61,843 nt of DNA, taken from contig JAJRAK010000037.1 of assembly GCA_028682895.1 (NCBI GenBank), positions 1 through 61,843 on the forward strand, read 5' to 3'. Shown in pieces: positions 42,713 through 52,291 of this stretch. This stretch comes from Methanomassiliicoccales archaeon (GTDB lineage Archaea; Thermoplasmatota; Thermoplasmata; Methanomassiliicoccales; UBA472). The notes below the pieces were generated by a model, which had not been told where the DNA came from, ran no database searches, and saw only the letters and a program-made list of their open reading frames with translations. The position numbers and the translations under genes are program-made. Each line of letters starts with the position of its first letter. The stretch's first letter is position 1.

Positions 42713-43336
42713 TCATTTCAATATGCCCATCTTCAGACCAGCTGCGGCCAGCAGACCTAGACCGGAAGCGGTGACCATTCCACCGGACCAACCGAAGTCG
42801 TTGCCGAACGTGGCCGCGAGCCCCCAGAAGAACAGGACGAGCCCAGATATCAGAAGGAACATATCGAAATATGGCGCGACATCCTTCATCATCGATGGCA
42901 TCACCAGCATGAGCATTCCGATCAGGCTTATGACGATGGCTATGAAGCCCAGGACGACAGGTCCGACCATCTTCGCACCACTGAATGTGGACAGGTTGTT
43001 GAAGCCCGCTGCCAATAACATGATCAAGGATACGACGATTATCGTGTCCGTGAGATCGATCCTTCTGACGGTCGGGGTCTTGCGCTTCGGCGGCAGCGGT
43101 GGTTGCTGATCGTATCCACCCTGAGGTGGAGCGTACTGCTGCTGAGGCTGCTGGTATTGCTGCTCGGGGTACTGCTGGTATTGAGGCTCAGGCCCCTGCT
43201 GGTACTGCTGGGACAGTTGGGGTTGCTGGTATTGCTGGGGCGGCTGTTGGTACTGCTGCCCGAGCGGGGCGTTGCACCTAGGACAGTTCACCGTGTTCTC
43301 GATGATGTAGTCCAATCCACAATTATTGCATCTCAT
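42713..43336 (-). CDS. Zinc-ribbon, glutamine-rich four-helix membrane protein
   Basis: A 207-residue protein starting at ATG 43336, after a perfect AAAGGAGGATCTTGC ribosome site; an upstream ATG is less fitting. The N-terminus is a zinc ribbon (CNNC at 3-6 and CPRC near 18-21). A long Gln/Tyr/Pro-rich linker (residues about 28-80) with QYQQPQ repeats follows, then four membrane helices near 95-115, 125-145, 160-180 and 188-205. Zinc-ribbon plus membrane domain also occurs in the PspC protein here. The function is unknown. Confidence 0.78.
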   Translation of the reverse strand: MRCNNCGLDYIIENTVNCPRCNAPLGQQYQQPPQQYQQPQLSQQYQQGPEPQYQQYPEQQYQQPQQQYAPPQGGYDQQPPLPPKRKTPTVRRIDLTDTIIVVSLIMLLAAGFNNLSTFSGAKMVGPVVLGFIAIVISLIGMLMLVMPSMMKDVAPYFDMFLLISGLVLFFWGLAATFGNDFGWSGGMVTASGLGLLAAAGLKMGILK

Positions 43337-43534
43337 GCAAGATCCTCCTTTTCCATTCAGCATGAGAGACATCTATAATAATTATTACTGGCACACGCTA
43401 GCGTGCAGTAAGGCGATGATAAGACGTTTTACTGTCCGTTCCATGAAAATCACCGTACATTTTTTTAATCTGCGGACCCCTGCCCTACCCTTATCGGTCC
43501 CTCGATGTGAAGGGACAGGGGGAGGACATTTAGC

Positions 43535-46500
43535 ATGAGATCATATAGCACGCTTCACTACTTCGTTATCGTACTTCTGACCGCCTCGTTGCTAGCACCG
43601 TTGGGTGTAGGCACGCCCGTGTCCATCGAGGATTCCGAGGGAGTCGCCACGGAGGACGGCAGCTTGACCGATTCCTCCGTGATCAGGATCAGCGGCAACT
43701 CCGCGCTGGCGTCCCTTGGTTCTTCGATCATCACAGGTTCGGGCACATCTACCGATCCGTACATCATTGATTCCCTTTTCATCAACGCAACTGGCTACAC
43801 CTGCGGCATGTTCATCGGGAACACGACCGCCTACCTGACCATCAGCGATTGCCTGATAGAGGGAGCGTCGGGTTCGATGTACGAGTACTACAACCATGGG
43901 GACGGAATATGCCTTTACAACGTATCCAACGTCAACGTCCAGGGGAACGAGTTCAACGCAAGCACATACGGATTGTTCGTTGTATACTCCGACAATGTCA
44001 CGATATCCGAGAACTACGCCCACGACCTCGAGTACGTAGGCTATTATGCATTGTCCTCCACATACTTGACGTTCCAGGGCAACCTTTGTCACGATTCCTC
44101 GACAGGTATGGCGGCCTCGTACATCGATCATGGTTGGTTCATGGACAACGCGCTCATGAACAATACGAACGATGGGCTTTCCATCGTCAACTCGAACTAC
44201 CTGGAGATCGTGAACAACACTGTCATCGACAATGCGAGGGTCGGTCTGAATCTTTACGTATGCGCTCATAACGTGATCACTGACAACAACTGCTCCAGCA
44301 ACGACAATTACGGATTGCTGCTAGACTATGAGACGACCGACAGCGTCGTGGAGCGAAATCTGGTCAGCAGCAACTACATGTACGGGATCTATGTGGTGAA
44401 CACGCATGACAACATCATCCGGAACAATACCGTCTGGGGCCAATCAGGATGGTATGGGATCTATCTGCGCAGCGTCCAACGGATAACCGTGATCGACAAC
44501 GACGTCTTCGACAATGCCGCAGGCATAACACTGCACCTGGCGGACAACAACACCATCGAGGACAACTTGCTGACGGACAACGGTCAGCACATCTACACCT
44601 ACGATTCCGCCGACTACAACGTCATCTCAGGCAACATCATCACCGGAGGGTCCACTGGCATATGGTTCTACAACTCCGGGGCCTCATACAATACGATCAC
44701 GGATAATCTCATACAGGACCTATACAATTATGGGATCTGTTTTGAGGCTTCGAACTCTGCCTATAACACAGTGTCGTTCAACTCGTTAAGAGACATCGAC
44801 CTGGTCGGCGTGGTGATCTCAGGGTCGGGATCGAACAACAACCTCTTCTATTGCAACTCGTTCTTCAACTGCGACAGCTCATCTGGAAGCCCTGTCCTTG
44901 ATTATCGCACGAACTATTACAACACCAGCAGCGTCGGTAACTATTACAGCGATCATATCTCACCCGACAGCGACTGGGACGGGATCGTGGACGATCCGTT
45001 CTCGCTCGGTTCCGCGGCGGTCGATAACTATCCGCTCACCAGCACCGTTCATATCACCACGCCTTCCGAAGGCTACCAGACAGACGTGGACGAAGTGACG
45101 GTCTCCGGCATCGCAATCGCATTCTATGAGATGACGGCGTTATCGTGGTACAACGAGGCGACGGGTGAGGGCGACTCCCTGACGCTGGCCGACGAATGGA
45201 GCGTCGAGGTGGACCTGGACCAAGGTTCCAACCTGATAACCATCTCCATGTCGAGCAGATATGGGACGACATATAACGACAACATCACGGTCATATGTAC
45301 CGCGCCTGCCCTTACCACCGATCCCGCTGAGGGTTCGCTTACCTATACGAACGGGTCGACCCAGTTGGTCTGGATACACGCCGAGGGGTATTCCGCACTA
45401 TCGAGCATCAATGTGTCCTGGATAGGTCCGACTGGAGGTATGCTCACCCATCTGTTCGATGTGGTCAGCGGCACCAGCTGCACGCGGTCGGACTCCTGGG
45501 GCCTTGACGAAGGGACGACCGTGTTTATCATCACCGTTATCGATTCCTACGGCAACTCCACATCATCGTCCTTCACGGTCGTCCGCGACTCCGTGGCGCC
45601 CGAGGTCGTCATCTCTTCGCCGAACAATGGTTCATACACATGGCAGAACGATGTCGATGTTGAATGGACGGCCTCCGACGACATCGGCCTCGAAAAGGTG
45701 GAATATTCCATCGATTCAGGCGCCTGGGTGGAGACTGACGGGAGCACGCTCAGCCTCATCGACCTTTCCGATGGATGGCATACCGTCAGGGTGAGGGCGA
45801 CCGACCTAGCAGCAAGTACCACTTTGGATAACGTTACGTTCTGTGTGGACACCGTTTGGCCATCGATGTCCATAACTGGCCCGGCGTCCGGGAGCTGGTT
45901 CGCTGTGAACGATGTGACTGTCACATGGACTGCCAGCGATTCGCTTTCCGGGGTCGGGAGCGTCGCGGTCACTATAGATGCGAGCACCTGGATAGACGTG
46001 ACCGGAAGCAACAACTATACGTTCCAGGACCTGAACGACGGATTCTACGGTGCCCAGGTCAAGGTCACTGACAGAGCCGGATTGTCCGTCACAATGGCCA
46101 CCTCGTTCTATGTCGACGCGAACGCGCCTTCGGTCACCGTTACCTCGCATGCGGATGGCGGTCACTATACCGGTTCGAACGTGAGCTGGACCGTCACCGA
46201 CTATTCCGGAGTGGCGAAGACCGAAATCAGCACGAACGGTACCGACTGGACCGTCATCACCGGCACGTACTATGACTTCGGCCTTGCCGATGGTGAGCAT
46301 ACCATCTATCTGCGCCTTACTGACAATGTCGGTCATAACGTGACCGTCGATGTGACGTTCATGGTCGATAACTTCCAGCCGGAAGTTGACATAATCTCCC
46401 CCGTTGAGGATGACCTCATGGCGAGCGGGTTTACCGTGGCATGGAACGGAAGCGACGCCCTGTCCGGCATCGACCATTATGCGATCAAGGTGGATGGCGG

Positions 46501-48250
46501 TGCCTGGAACGTTATCAGCGGCAACAGCACCACTGTCAGCGGGCTGAGCGATAGCACCCATACCATCTACGTAAGGGCGTACGACCGTGCGGGCAACGTG
46601 GCCGAGGACCTGGTGAACGTGACCGTCGATGCCATAGCACCGGTCGTCACCATAACCTCGCCCGCATCCGACCAGAGGATGAACAGCGCCGATGTGACCG
46701 TGACCTGGACATTGTTCGATGTAAATGACATCGACACCTTGGAGATCAAGGTAGACGCCGGCGCTTGGACCTCCCTGGACGAAGATGCTCTTTCATCGTT
46801 GGTCGAAGATCTCTTCGCGAGCCCCCACACCATAACGGTAAGGGCGACCGACATCGTCGGGAACACTGCCACGGACTCCGTTACCATCGTGATCGACCTT
46901 ACAGCACCTACGGCCGATGTTTCTCCGACGGGAAACGACGTCGCGCTGAACGAATCCATCACCGTGGAGTTCTCCGAGGCCATGGACCATAGTGCCACGA
47001 CCATCACCGTCTCCGATGTGAGCGGAACGGTGACATGGAACGGGACCGTCGCCACGTTCTCGCATTCGGGCCTGGCGTACAACACGAAGTATACGGTCAC
47101 GGTGTCAGGGAAGGACCTGGCCGGGAACACGCTCGGAACGAGCTGGACCTTCAACACCACCCAGGTAGGCACCGTCACCGGGACGGTCGTCGACGAGCAG
47201 GGAGACGCGCTCGCCGGGGCGAACATCACCATGAACGGTGTGAGCGTGCTGACCGACGATAACGGCAACTTCACGTTCGAGGACGTTCGAGCGGACGAAT
47301 ACGAACTGACCATAGCATTGAACGGATACGGGACGTTGACGATGGACGTCACCCTGATCGCCGCGCAGACCGTCGAACTTGGCGACCTGGAGATGACCGC
47401 CCTGAAGGGTGCGGTCGTAGGCACCATCGTGGACGGAGATGGGGTCGGCCTCGCCGGAGCGAACGTCACGCTAAATGGAGCGTACGTCATCACCGGTGCG
47501 AACGGCAGCTTCTCCTTCAATAACGTACTAATTGGCCAGCATCGGATGACCGTGGCTCTGGACGGATACGCGATCTTCAATGTGAACGTCAACGTGACCG
47601 TTGCGACCGTTCACTTGGGCAATCTCAGTCTGGTGACACTGCCGGGCTTGATCGAAGGTGTGGTATTGGATGAGGACGGGCACGCCATCGCCGGAGCGAC
47701 TGTTACTCTGAACAGCACTACGACGGTGACGACCGCCGCGGACGGAAGCTTTTCATTCACCGCTGACGCCGGGACGTATTCGCTGAAGGTGGAGAAGGTC
47801 GGCTTCAATACGCTCACCATGAACGTTACGGCCATAAGGAACGACACCACCGACCTGGGCGACCTGGAACTGACCTCGTCCGTTGACACCGGGGACATCG
47901 AGGGCGCATTGGTCGATGACGAAGGAAATGTGATGTCCAACGTGACCGTGACGCTGAGCAACGGAATGACCACGACCACTGATGCATATGGACGGTTCTC
48001 CTTCCAGAACGTCACCGTTGGCAACTACACCTTGACCATCGATGTGGACGGGTATGATCAGCTGACCGAGGTCGTGACCGTTGAAGAGGACGAGACCGCG
48101 ACCTTTAACGACCTGACCCTGAACGCGGAGGACACGGATGAGAGCGGTGCGAACTCGGGGATGATGCTGATGATCGTCGCTGTACTGGCGATCGCCGCCA
48201 TAGCGGTCATTGTCGTTGTCTTCCTGAGGAGGAGGCCGAAAAAGCCCTGA
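43535..48250 (+). CDS. Giant surface protein: NosD-like beta-helix, Ig-like domains and C-terminal anchor
   Basis: A 1571-residue protein with a signal peptide (YFVIVLLTASLLAPLGVG), then a right-handed beta-helix of NosD/CASH type (residues about 95-480) with many Asn-rich turns (NNTV, DNNC, NNATY-like). An Ig-like series follows (500-1150) with repeats around TVTWTASD, then a Big_5-like domain near 1120-1200 (SITVEFSEAMDHSATTIT). Four tandem carboxypeptidase-regulatory-like repeats of about 80 residues end the ectodomain (roughly 47165-48120 on the DNA), starting GTVTGTVVDEQGDALAGA. A membrane helix and RRRPKKP close it. It likely mediates adhesion or cell-surface structure. No ribosome problem is visible; GGGGGAGG lies upstream. 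Confidence 0.9.
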   Translation: MRSYSTLHYFVIVLLTASLLAPLGVGTPVSIEDSEGVATEDGSLTDSSVIRISGNSALASLGSSIITGSGTSTDPYIIDSLFINATGYTCGMFIGNTTAYLTISDCLIEGASGSMYEYYNHGDGICLYNVSNVNVQGNEFNASTYGLFVVYSDNVTISENYAHDLEYVGYYALSSTYLTFQGNLCHDSSTGMAASYIDHGWFMDNALMNNTNDGLSIVNSNYLEIVNNTVIDNARVGLNLYVCAHNVITDNNCSSNDNYGLLLDYETTDSVVERNLVSSNYMYGIYVVNTHDNIIRNNTVWGQSGWYGIYLRSVQRITVIDNDVFDNAAGITLHLADNNTIEDNLLTDNGQHIYTYDSADYNVISGNIITGGSTGIWFYNSGASYNTITDNLIQDLYNYGICFEASNSAYNTVSFNSLRDIDLVGVVISGSGSNNNLFYCNSFFNCDSSSGSPVLDYRTNYYNTSSVGNYYSDHISPDSDWDGIVDDPFSLGSAAVDNYPLTSTVHITTPSEGYQTDVDEVTVSGIAIAFYEMTALSWYNEATGEGDSLTLADEWSVEVDLDQGSNLITISMSSRYGTTYNDNITVICTAPALTTDPAEGSLTYTNGSTQLVWIHAEGYSALSSINVSWIGPTGGMLTHLFDVVSGTSCTRSDSWGLDEGTTVFIITVIDSYGNSTSSSFTVVRDSVAPEVVISSPNNGSYTWQNDVDVEWTASDDIGLEKVEYSIDSGAWVETDGSTLSLIDLSDGWHTVRVRATDLAASTTLDNVTFCVDTVWPSMSITGPASGSWFAVNDVTVTWTASDSLSGVGSVAVTIDASTWIDVTGSNNYTFQDLNDGFYGAQVKVTDRAGLSVTMATSFYVDANAPSVTVTSHADGGHYTGSNVSWTVTDYSGVAKTEISTNGTDWTVITGTYYDFGLADGEHTIYLRLTDNVGHNVTVDVTFMVDNFQPEVDIISPVEDDLMASGFTVAWNGSDALSGIDHYAIKVDGGAWNVISGNSTTVSGLSDSTHTIYVRAYDRAGNVAEDLVNVTVDAIAPVVTITSPASDQRMNSADVTVTWTLFDVNDIDTLEIKVDAGAWTSLDEDALSSLVEDLFASPHTITVRATDIVGNTATDSVTIVIDLTAPTADVSPTGNDVALNESITVEFSEAMDHSATTITVSDVSGTVTWNGTVATFSHSGLAYNTKYTVTVSGKDLAGNTLGTSWTFNTTQVGTVTGTVVDEQGDALAGANITMNGVSVLTDDNGNFTFEDVRADEYELTIALNGYGTLTMDVTLIAAQTVELGDLEMTALKGAVVGTIVDGDGVGLAGANVTLNGAYVITGANGSFSFNNVLIGQHRMTVALDGYAIFNVNVNVTVATVHLGNLSLVTLPGLIEGVVLDEDGHAIAGATVTLNSTTTVTTAADGSFSFTADAGTYSLKVEKVGFNTLTMNVTAIRNDTTDLGDLELTSSVDTGDIEGALVDDEGNVMSNVTVTLSNGMTTTTDAYGRFSFQNVTVGNYTLTIDVDGYDQLTEVVTVEEDETATFNDLTLNAEDTDESGANSGMMLMIVAVLAIAAIAVIVVVFLRRRPKKP
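47165..48120 (+). repeat. Four in-protein carboxypeptidase-regulatory-like repeats
   Basis: The unit begins G-x-V-x-G-x-V-x-D-x-x-G and continues AxANVTLNG...DGSFSF...YxLTVxxxGYxxxxxxVT. Starts are near 47168, 47408, 47642 and 47888 on the DNA, each about 80 codons long. They differ at the DNA level, so they are old rather than freshly duplicated. Confidence 0.8.
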
Positions 48251-48352
48251 GCAGGAAGGATCTTGGTCTTTTTCGAGGATGTCCGACCATCCTCCAGCAA
48301 TCCTTTTTTATTGTGGTACGGTTCAAATAGCGGGATCCTGATTCTCATCTCG

Positions 48353-49138
48353 ATGGACCGTATCGACAGCTCGGACAACGTCTCCAATGAGCTCCATTAC
48401 CACGGCGGGAAATGGGCTACGGCGCACGGTGCCTACTTCTCCGACCCGGTCAACGCCAAACCTTTGGTGGATGAAACGTTCCAGGCTGTTGAGAGCTATC
48501 GCCCGAACGTCATCGCCGATATCGGCGGCGGCACAGGTTTTCTTCTGGACCAGATACGGGCACGCTTCAACGGCAATTCGCCCCGACTCCTCAACGTCGA
48601 CGTCTCAAGGGACCAGCTGGACCAATGCATGGGAATGGACGTCATGCTCTGCTCTGCTTTGGACCTGAGAAGGGAATCGTTGGTCAAAGAGAAGGAAAGG
48701 CTGATGCTCGTCTCCCGCTCGGTCATGCACTATTTCGGAAAGGACCAGCAGGACCGCTTCCTTTCCTCCCTGCGTTCCGTGATGGAAGAGGGTGAGATGC
48801 TGGTGCAACAACCTGCCTCGTTCGCTACGGAGGAGGAGTGCGAATGCATGAACATCCTCTACCCGATGATGGGCGTGGACAAGTTCTACCTAACGCCGGA
48901 AGGCCTGCGTGAAGCACATGAGCGCAACGGCTTCGAGGTGACGAGCATGAGGACAGCTCCGCCACTGGACCTGCGCTCCGAGGACCTCGCTGAACGTTAC
49001 GACCTTTGCGATGATGATCTGAGGAAGATGTCTGGTATCATGCGCAGGTACCGTCTGCATGAACGAGGTTATGAGGTGAACGACCGCAGCTTCCGCGGGC
49101 CTTTCACCTACGTCATCGTTTCTGCGCGTGCCGTCTAA
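48353..49138 (+). CDS. Class I SAM-dependent methyltransferase
   Basis: A 261-residue protein starting at ATG 48353. The SAM-binding motif is VIADIGGGTGFLLDQI near residue 55, followed by the second acidic strand LLNVDVSRDQLDQ and a motif-like LVSRSVMHYFG region. The protein resembles O- or small-molecule methyltransferases, with no assignable substrate. A TATA-like TTTTTTATTG lies near 48303-48312, giving a short leader. It is convergent with ubiD, the two genes overlapping by four bases. Confidence 0.85.
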   Translation: MDRIDSSDNVSNELHYHGGKWATAHGAYFSDPVNAKPLVDETFQAVESYRPNVIADIGGGTGFLLDQIRARFNGNSPRLLNVDVSRDQLDQCMGMDVMLCSALDLRRESLVKEKERLMLVSRSVMHYFGKDQQDRFLSSLRSVMEEGEMLVQQPASFATEEECECMNILYPMMGVDKFYLTPEGLREAHERNGFEVTSMRTAPPLDLRSEDLAERYDLCDDDLRKMSGIMRRYRLHERGYEVNDRSFRGPFTYVIVSARAV

Positions 49139-50409
49139 GGCAATACCGCCTTCTCGAACACCTTGGTGTCGCCTAAAGGCTTCGTCGCGTCTATGGCCAC
49201 CTTGGACGTGGTCCCTTCGGTACTAGGGTCGAGCGATGAACCAGCGGCGTTGTTTATGACCAACAGTCCGCGGGACGCCTGGAAGCGCGTAGCTATGGCC
49301 CACTCCACCTGCCTGTCGTCGAAAATATCGATGTCCTTGTCTACGATGACAACATGCTTCATGGACGGATGTCCGGTGAACGCGGCCATGGCGGCGTTCA
49401 TGGCGTCGCCCTCCTTGTTCTTGGTGATCGACACCACGCCGTGAAGCCAGCAGCATCCCCCTTCCGTAAGACGAACGGCATGTACGCGCGGGACGGCCTG
49501 GCGCACGGTCCTGAAGATGACCGGTTCGCGCGGCAGCCCCATGAGCAGGTAATGCTCCAGTCCGCCCGGGAGCACCAGCTGGAACACCGCATCGTTCCTA
49601 TGGTATAGACGGTCGACCTTGAACACCGGCTGCTTTCTTTCCACGTCGTACGTTCCGCTGATGTCCACGAACGGCCCTTCGGAAACGGTATCGGAAGTGA
49701 GACGACCTTCCAGGACGTAATCAGCGTCCGCCGGAACCGGTATCCCGTACTTGGTGCGACGGACCTTCAGCCCTTCATTCAACCCAATGAAACGTAATGC
49801 GCTGGCGATCTCCAGTTCGTTCGCCTCGTAATCCGTTGACGTCGCAGCTGCGAGCAGGACGGACGGACATGTGCCTATGACGAACGCCACCTTCAGCTCC
49901 TCTCCCTTCTCCATGGCCATCTTGTGCATGGTGAACAGATGCCTTGGGACCAGTCTTATCCCGAAGCGGTCCTTGCCCAGGAGCATCAATCTGTGGAAGG
50001 AGACGTTGACCTTCCCCTTGAACTCGGCTATGGCCACGCCCGCCGTCACGTACCGTCCGCCGTCGTCCGGGAAGTACTTGGGTATCGGCAGCCGGCGAAG
50101 ATCGAACGTCTCCTTGACGTTCTCCTCGAACCCGGCCTTCTTTACATCCAAGACAGGCTTCGGTGAGGACAATGCCTGGAGCAACGCCTTGGTGAGCTCG
50201 CCCTTCTGCAGCCCCAATGCCTCGGTGACGCGGTCCCTGTCGCTCCAGAGATTGCCTGCGGCCTTCCTGCCGTTCAGGTCCTGGAAGAGCACCGGAGAGC
50301 GTTCCTCTTCCCTCAGGATGCGTGTCGGTTCCAGTTCCAATGGCACGTGGCGGTCGATGTTCCTCACGCCGCTCATGCGGTCCAGGAGACCTGTGATGGC
50401 CATGAGCAT
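49135..50409 (-). CDS. UbiD-family prenylated-FMN decarboxylase
   Basis: A 424-residue decarboxylase of the UbiD family. The N-terminal domain (to about residue 110) is followed by the prenylated-FMN site region (GKDRFGIRLVPRHLFTMH, then IGTCPSVLLAAATS) and the acidic catalytic motif DYEANELEIASAL. In many archaea the UbiD homologue decarboxylates anhydromevalonate phosphate in isoprenoid synthesis; this gene could be that enzyme, an inference from the domain length and host type. The UbiX flavin prenyltransferase is not in the window. Confidence 0.88.
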   Translation of the reverse strand: MLMAITGLLDRMSGVRNIDRHVPLELEPTRILREEERSPVLFQDLNGRKAAGNLWSDRDRVTEALGLQKGELTKALLQALSSPKPVLDVKKAGFEENVKETFDLRRLPIPKYFPDDGGRYVTAGVAIAEFKGKVNVSFHRLMLLGKDRFGIRLVPRHLFTMHKMAMEKGEELKVAFVIGTCPSVLLAAATSTDYEANELEIASALRFIGLNEGLKVRRTKYGIPVPADADYVLEGRLTSDTVSEGPFVDISGTYDVERKQPVFKVDRLYHRNDAVFQLVLPGGLEHYLLMGLPREPVIFRTVRQAVPRVHAVRLTEGGCCWLHGVVSITKNKEGDAMNAAMAAFTGHPSMKHVVIVDKDIDIFDDRQVEWAIATRFQASRGLLVINNAAGSSLDPSTEGTTSKVAIDATKPLGDTKVFEKAVLP

Positions 50410-50491
50410 GAATTATCGTCCCCGGATATAACCCATGCGCCCATCGTGTGGCAACGAAAGTTAAAAAATGAGATGGGGATATCAGCGACCG

Positions 50492-52177
50492 ATGTCAGAG
50501 AACGACATGGAAGCGACCATCAGGAAGTATGCACTGCAGAACGCTGTGCTTTACGCGGGAAAGGCCAACCCTAAGGCTGTTCAAGGCAAGGTGCTGGCCG
50601 AGTCCCCGGAACTGCGCACTCGCACCAAGGAAGTGCTGCCGCTCATAGCCTCGATCGTAGAACAGGTCAACTCCATGTCGGTCGAAGCCCAGCACAAGGA
50701 GCTGTCCGAGATCGACGTCACACTGCTCAAGAGGGAGAAGACCGAGAGGCGCATCGGGCTGCCTGAGCTTCCCGATATGGAGAGAGGGAAGGTCGTAATG
50801 CGTTTCGCCCCCGGACCCTCCGGACCGTTGCATCTGGGCCATACCCGCGTAGCCATTCTGAACGATGACTATTGCCGCAACTACGACGGCAAGTTCATCA
50901 ACCGCGTGGAGGACACCAACCCGGACAAGATCGACCCGAACGCCTACGACATGATACCCGAAGACCTGGAGTGGCTCGGCGTCAAGGTCCATCAGACGGT
51001 CATCCAGAGCGACCGCTTCGAGATCTATTACGATATCGCGAAAAAGCTCATCGAGATGGGCAGGGCGTACGTCTGCACCTGCCCGGTGGAGGAATGGCGC
51101 GGCCTGAAGGAAAAGTGCCTGCCCTGCCCGCACCACGATGAGGACGTGCCCACGACGATGGAGAAGTTCGAGAAGATGCTGGCCGGGCACTACGAGGAGG
51201 AGAAGGCCGTCCTGGTCGTGAAGACCGACCTGAAGCATCCTAACCCAGCCATACGAGATTTCGTAGGGCTGCGCATCGTGACGTCCACGCCGCACCCGCT
51301 CAAGGGCAGCAAATACTGCCTGTACCCCATGATGAACTTCAGCGTGGCGATAGATGATCATCTGCTCGGCCTGACCCACGTCCTGCGCGGGAAGGACCAT
51401 CTGAACAACACCATGCGCCAGGAATACATCTTCAAATACTTCGGTTGGAAGCAGCCCCATTACACCCATTACGGCCTCGTCTCGGTGCCGGACGCCATAC
51501 TGAAGACGTCCACCGTGGGAAAGGGCATAAAATCAGGGGAATACACCGGCTGGGACGACGTGCGTCTAGGAACGGTCCGCGCCATGGCCAAGAGGGGGTT
51601 CAGTGCCGATGCCATACGCCACTTTTGGGTGGACTGCGGGATAAAGGAGACGGACATCGAGTTCTCCTGGGACAACCTGTTCGCGTACAACAAGGACATC
51701 GTCGACAAGACGTCCAACCGTTACTTCTTCGTCTGGGACCCGATGCCGTTGCAAATCTGCGGCGTTCAGGAGCTCAGTGCTAGAGTTCCGCGCCACCCGG
51801 GGCATCCGGAGATGGGCACCCGTGAATTCCACCTCAACGCACCGATAATCGTCAACGTGGTCGAGAAGGACCTGCAGGCGGCCATGGAGGCCGGGAAGGC
51901 CCGGTTGAAAGACCTGGCCAACGTGGAGCTCCGTTCCGGAAAGGCCACCTACGTCGGGAACGACCTCTCCTTCGTCAAGGAAGGGGCGAAGATAATCCAC
52001 TGGGTACCGGACAACTGCGTGCCCGCGTCCGTCATCATGCCAACGGGCGAATCGAAGGACGGATTCGCCGAGTGCATCCCCAAGGAAGAAGAGGGCAAGG
52101 TCGTGCAGTTCGAGCGCTTCGGCTTCGTGAAGATCGAGAAGGTATCTCCGAAACTGGTCGCATACTTCACGCACTGA
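50492..52177 (+). CDS. gltX: Glutamyl-tRNA synthetase, archaeal/GlnRS-like type
   Basis: A 561-residue class I synthetase starting at ATG 50492. The HIGH motif is GPLHLGH near residue 118, in the typical FAPGPSGPLHLGHTR. The archaeal signature NDDYCRNYDGKFINRVEDTNPDK follows. Where related enzymes have a KMSKS-equivalent STSKI, this one reads KTSTV, then GKGIKSGEYTGWDDVRL, so the usual lysine of SK is absent. Length and C-terminal beta-barrels are normal. The gene is leaderless-looking, with AAGTTAAAAAATGAG just upstream. Confidence 0.93.
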   Translation: MSENDMEATIRKYALQNAVLYAGKANPKAVQGKVLAESPELRTRTKEVLPLIASIVEQVNSMSVEAQHKELSEIDVTLLKREKTERRIGLPELPDMERGKVVMRFAPGPSGPLHLGHTRVAILNDDYCRNYDGKFINRVEDTNPDKIDPNAYDMIPEDLEWLGVKVHQTVIQSDRFEIYYDIAKKLIEMGRAYVCTCPVEEWRGLKEKCLPCPHHDEDVPTTMEKFEKMLAGHYEEEKAVLVVKTDLKHPNPAIRDFVGLRIVTSTPHPLKGSKYCLYPMMNFSVAIDDHLLGLTHVLRGKDHLNNTMRQEYIFKYFGWKQPHYTHYGLVSVPDAILKTSTVGKGIKSGEYTGWDDVRLGTVRAMAKRGFSADAIRHFWVDCGIKETDIEFSWDNLFAYNKDIVDKTSNRYFFVWDPMPLQICGVQELSARVPRHPGHPEMGTREFHLNAPIIVNVVEKDLQAAMEAGKARLKDLANVELRSGKATYVGNDLSFVKEGAKIIHWVPDNCVPASVIMPTGESKDGFAECIPKEEEGKVVQFERFGFVKIEKVSPKLVAYFTH

Positions 52178-52255
52178 TCAGACCAGGAACGCGTTGTACA
52201 TCAGGCTGATGACGAAGTACAGCACCAGCGCAGAGAAGAACACGACCTCGTACAC
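52178..52255 (-). CDS. Possible small membrane peptide in frame after feoB
   Basis: Reading on past the feoB TGA (52292-52294) gives 37 codons: a charged lead with GKRTNGDDVRRL, then one hydrophobic helix YEVVFFSALVLYFVISLMYNAF and a TGA adjacent to the gltX stop. No ATG exists in frame; a GTG at 52255 could start a 25-residue peptide. The ATG overlapping the feoB stop reads a different frame and stops after five codons. This may be a small FeoB partner, a decayed tail of FeoB, or chance. Confidence 0.35.
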   Translation of the reverse strand: MYEVVFFSALVLYFVISLMYNAFLV

Positions 52256-52291
52256 GAGGCGGCGAACGTCATCCCCGTTAGTTCGTTTTCC

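Noticed and set aside
43103-43281. CAG/GGT-like tandem repeat near the zinc-ribbon protein
   Set aside because: It is the coding sequence of a Gln/Tyr/Pro-rich linker with irregular units, not a separate repeat element.
46567-47592. A 341-codon Thr/Val/Ser-rich frame opposite the giant surface protein
   Set aside because: It is the antisense of repeat-rich coding DNA and has no start support.
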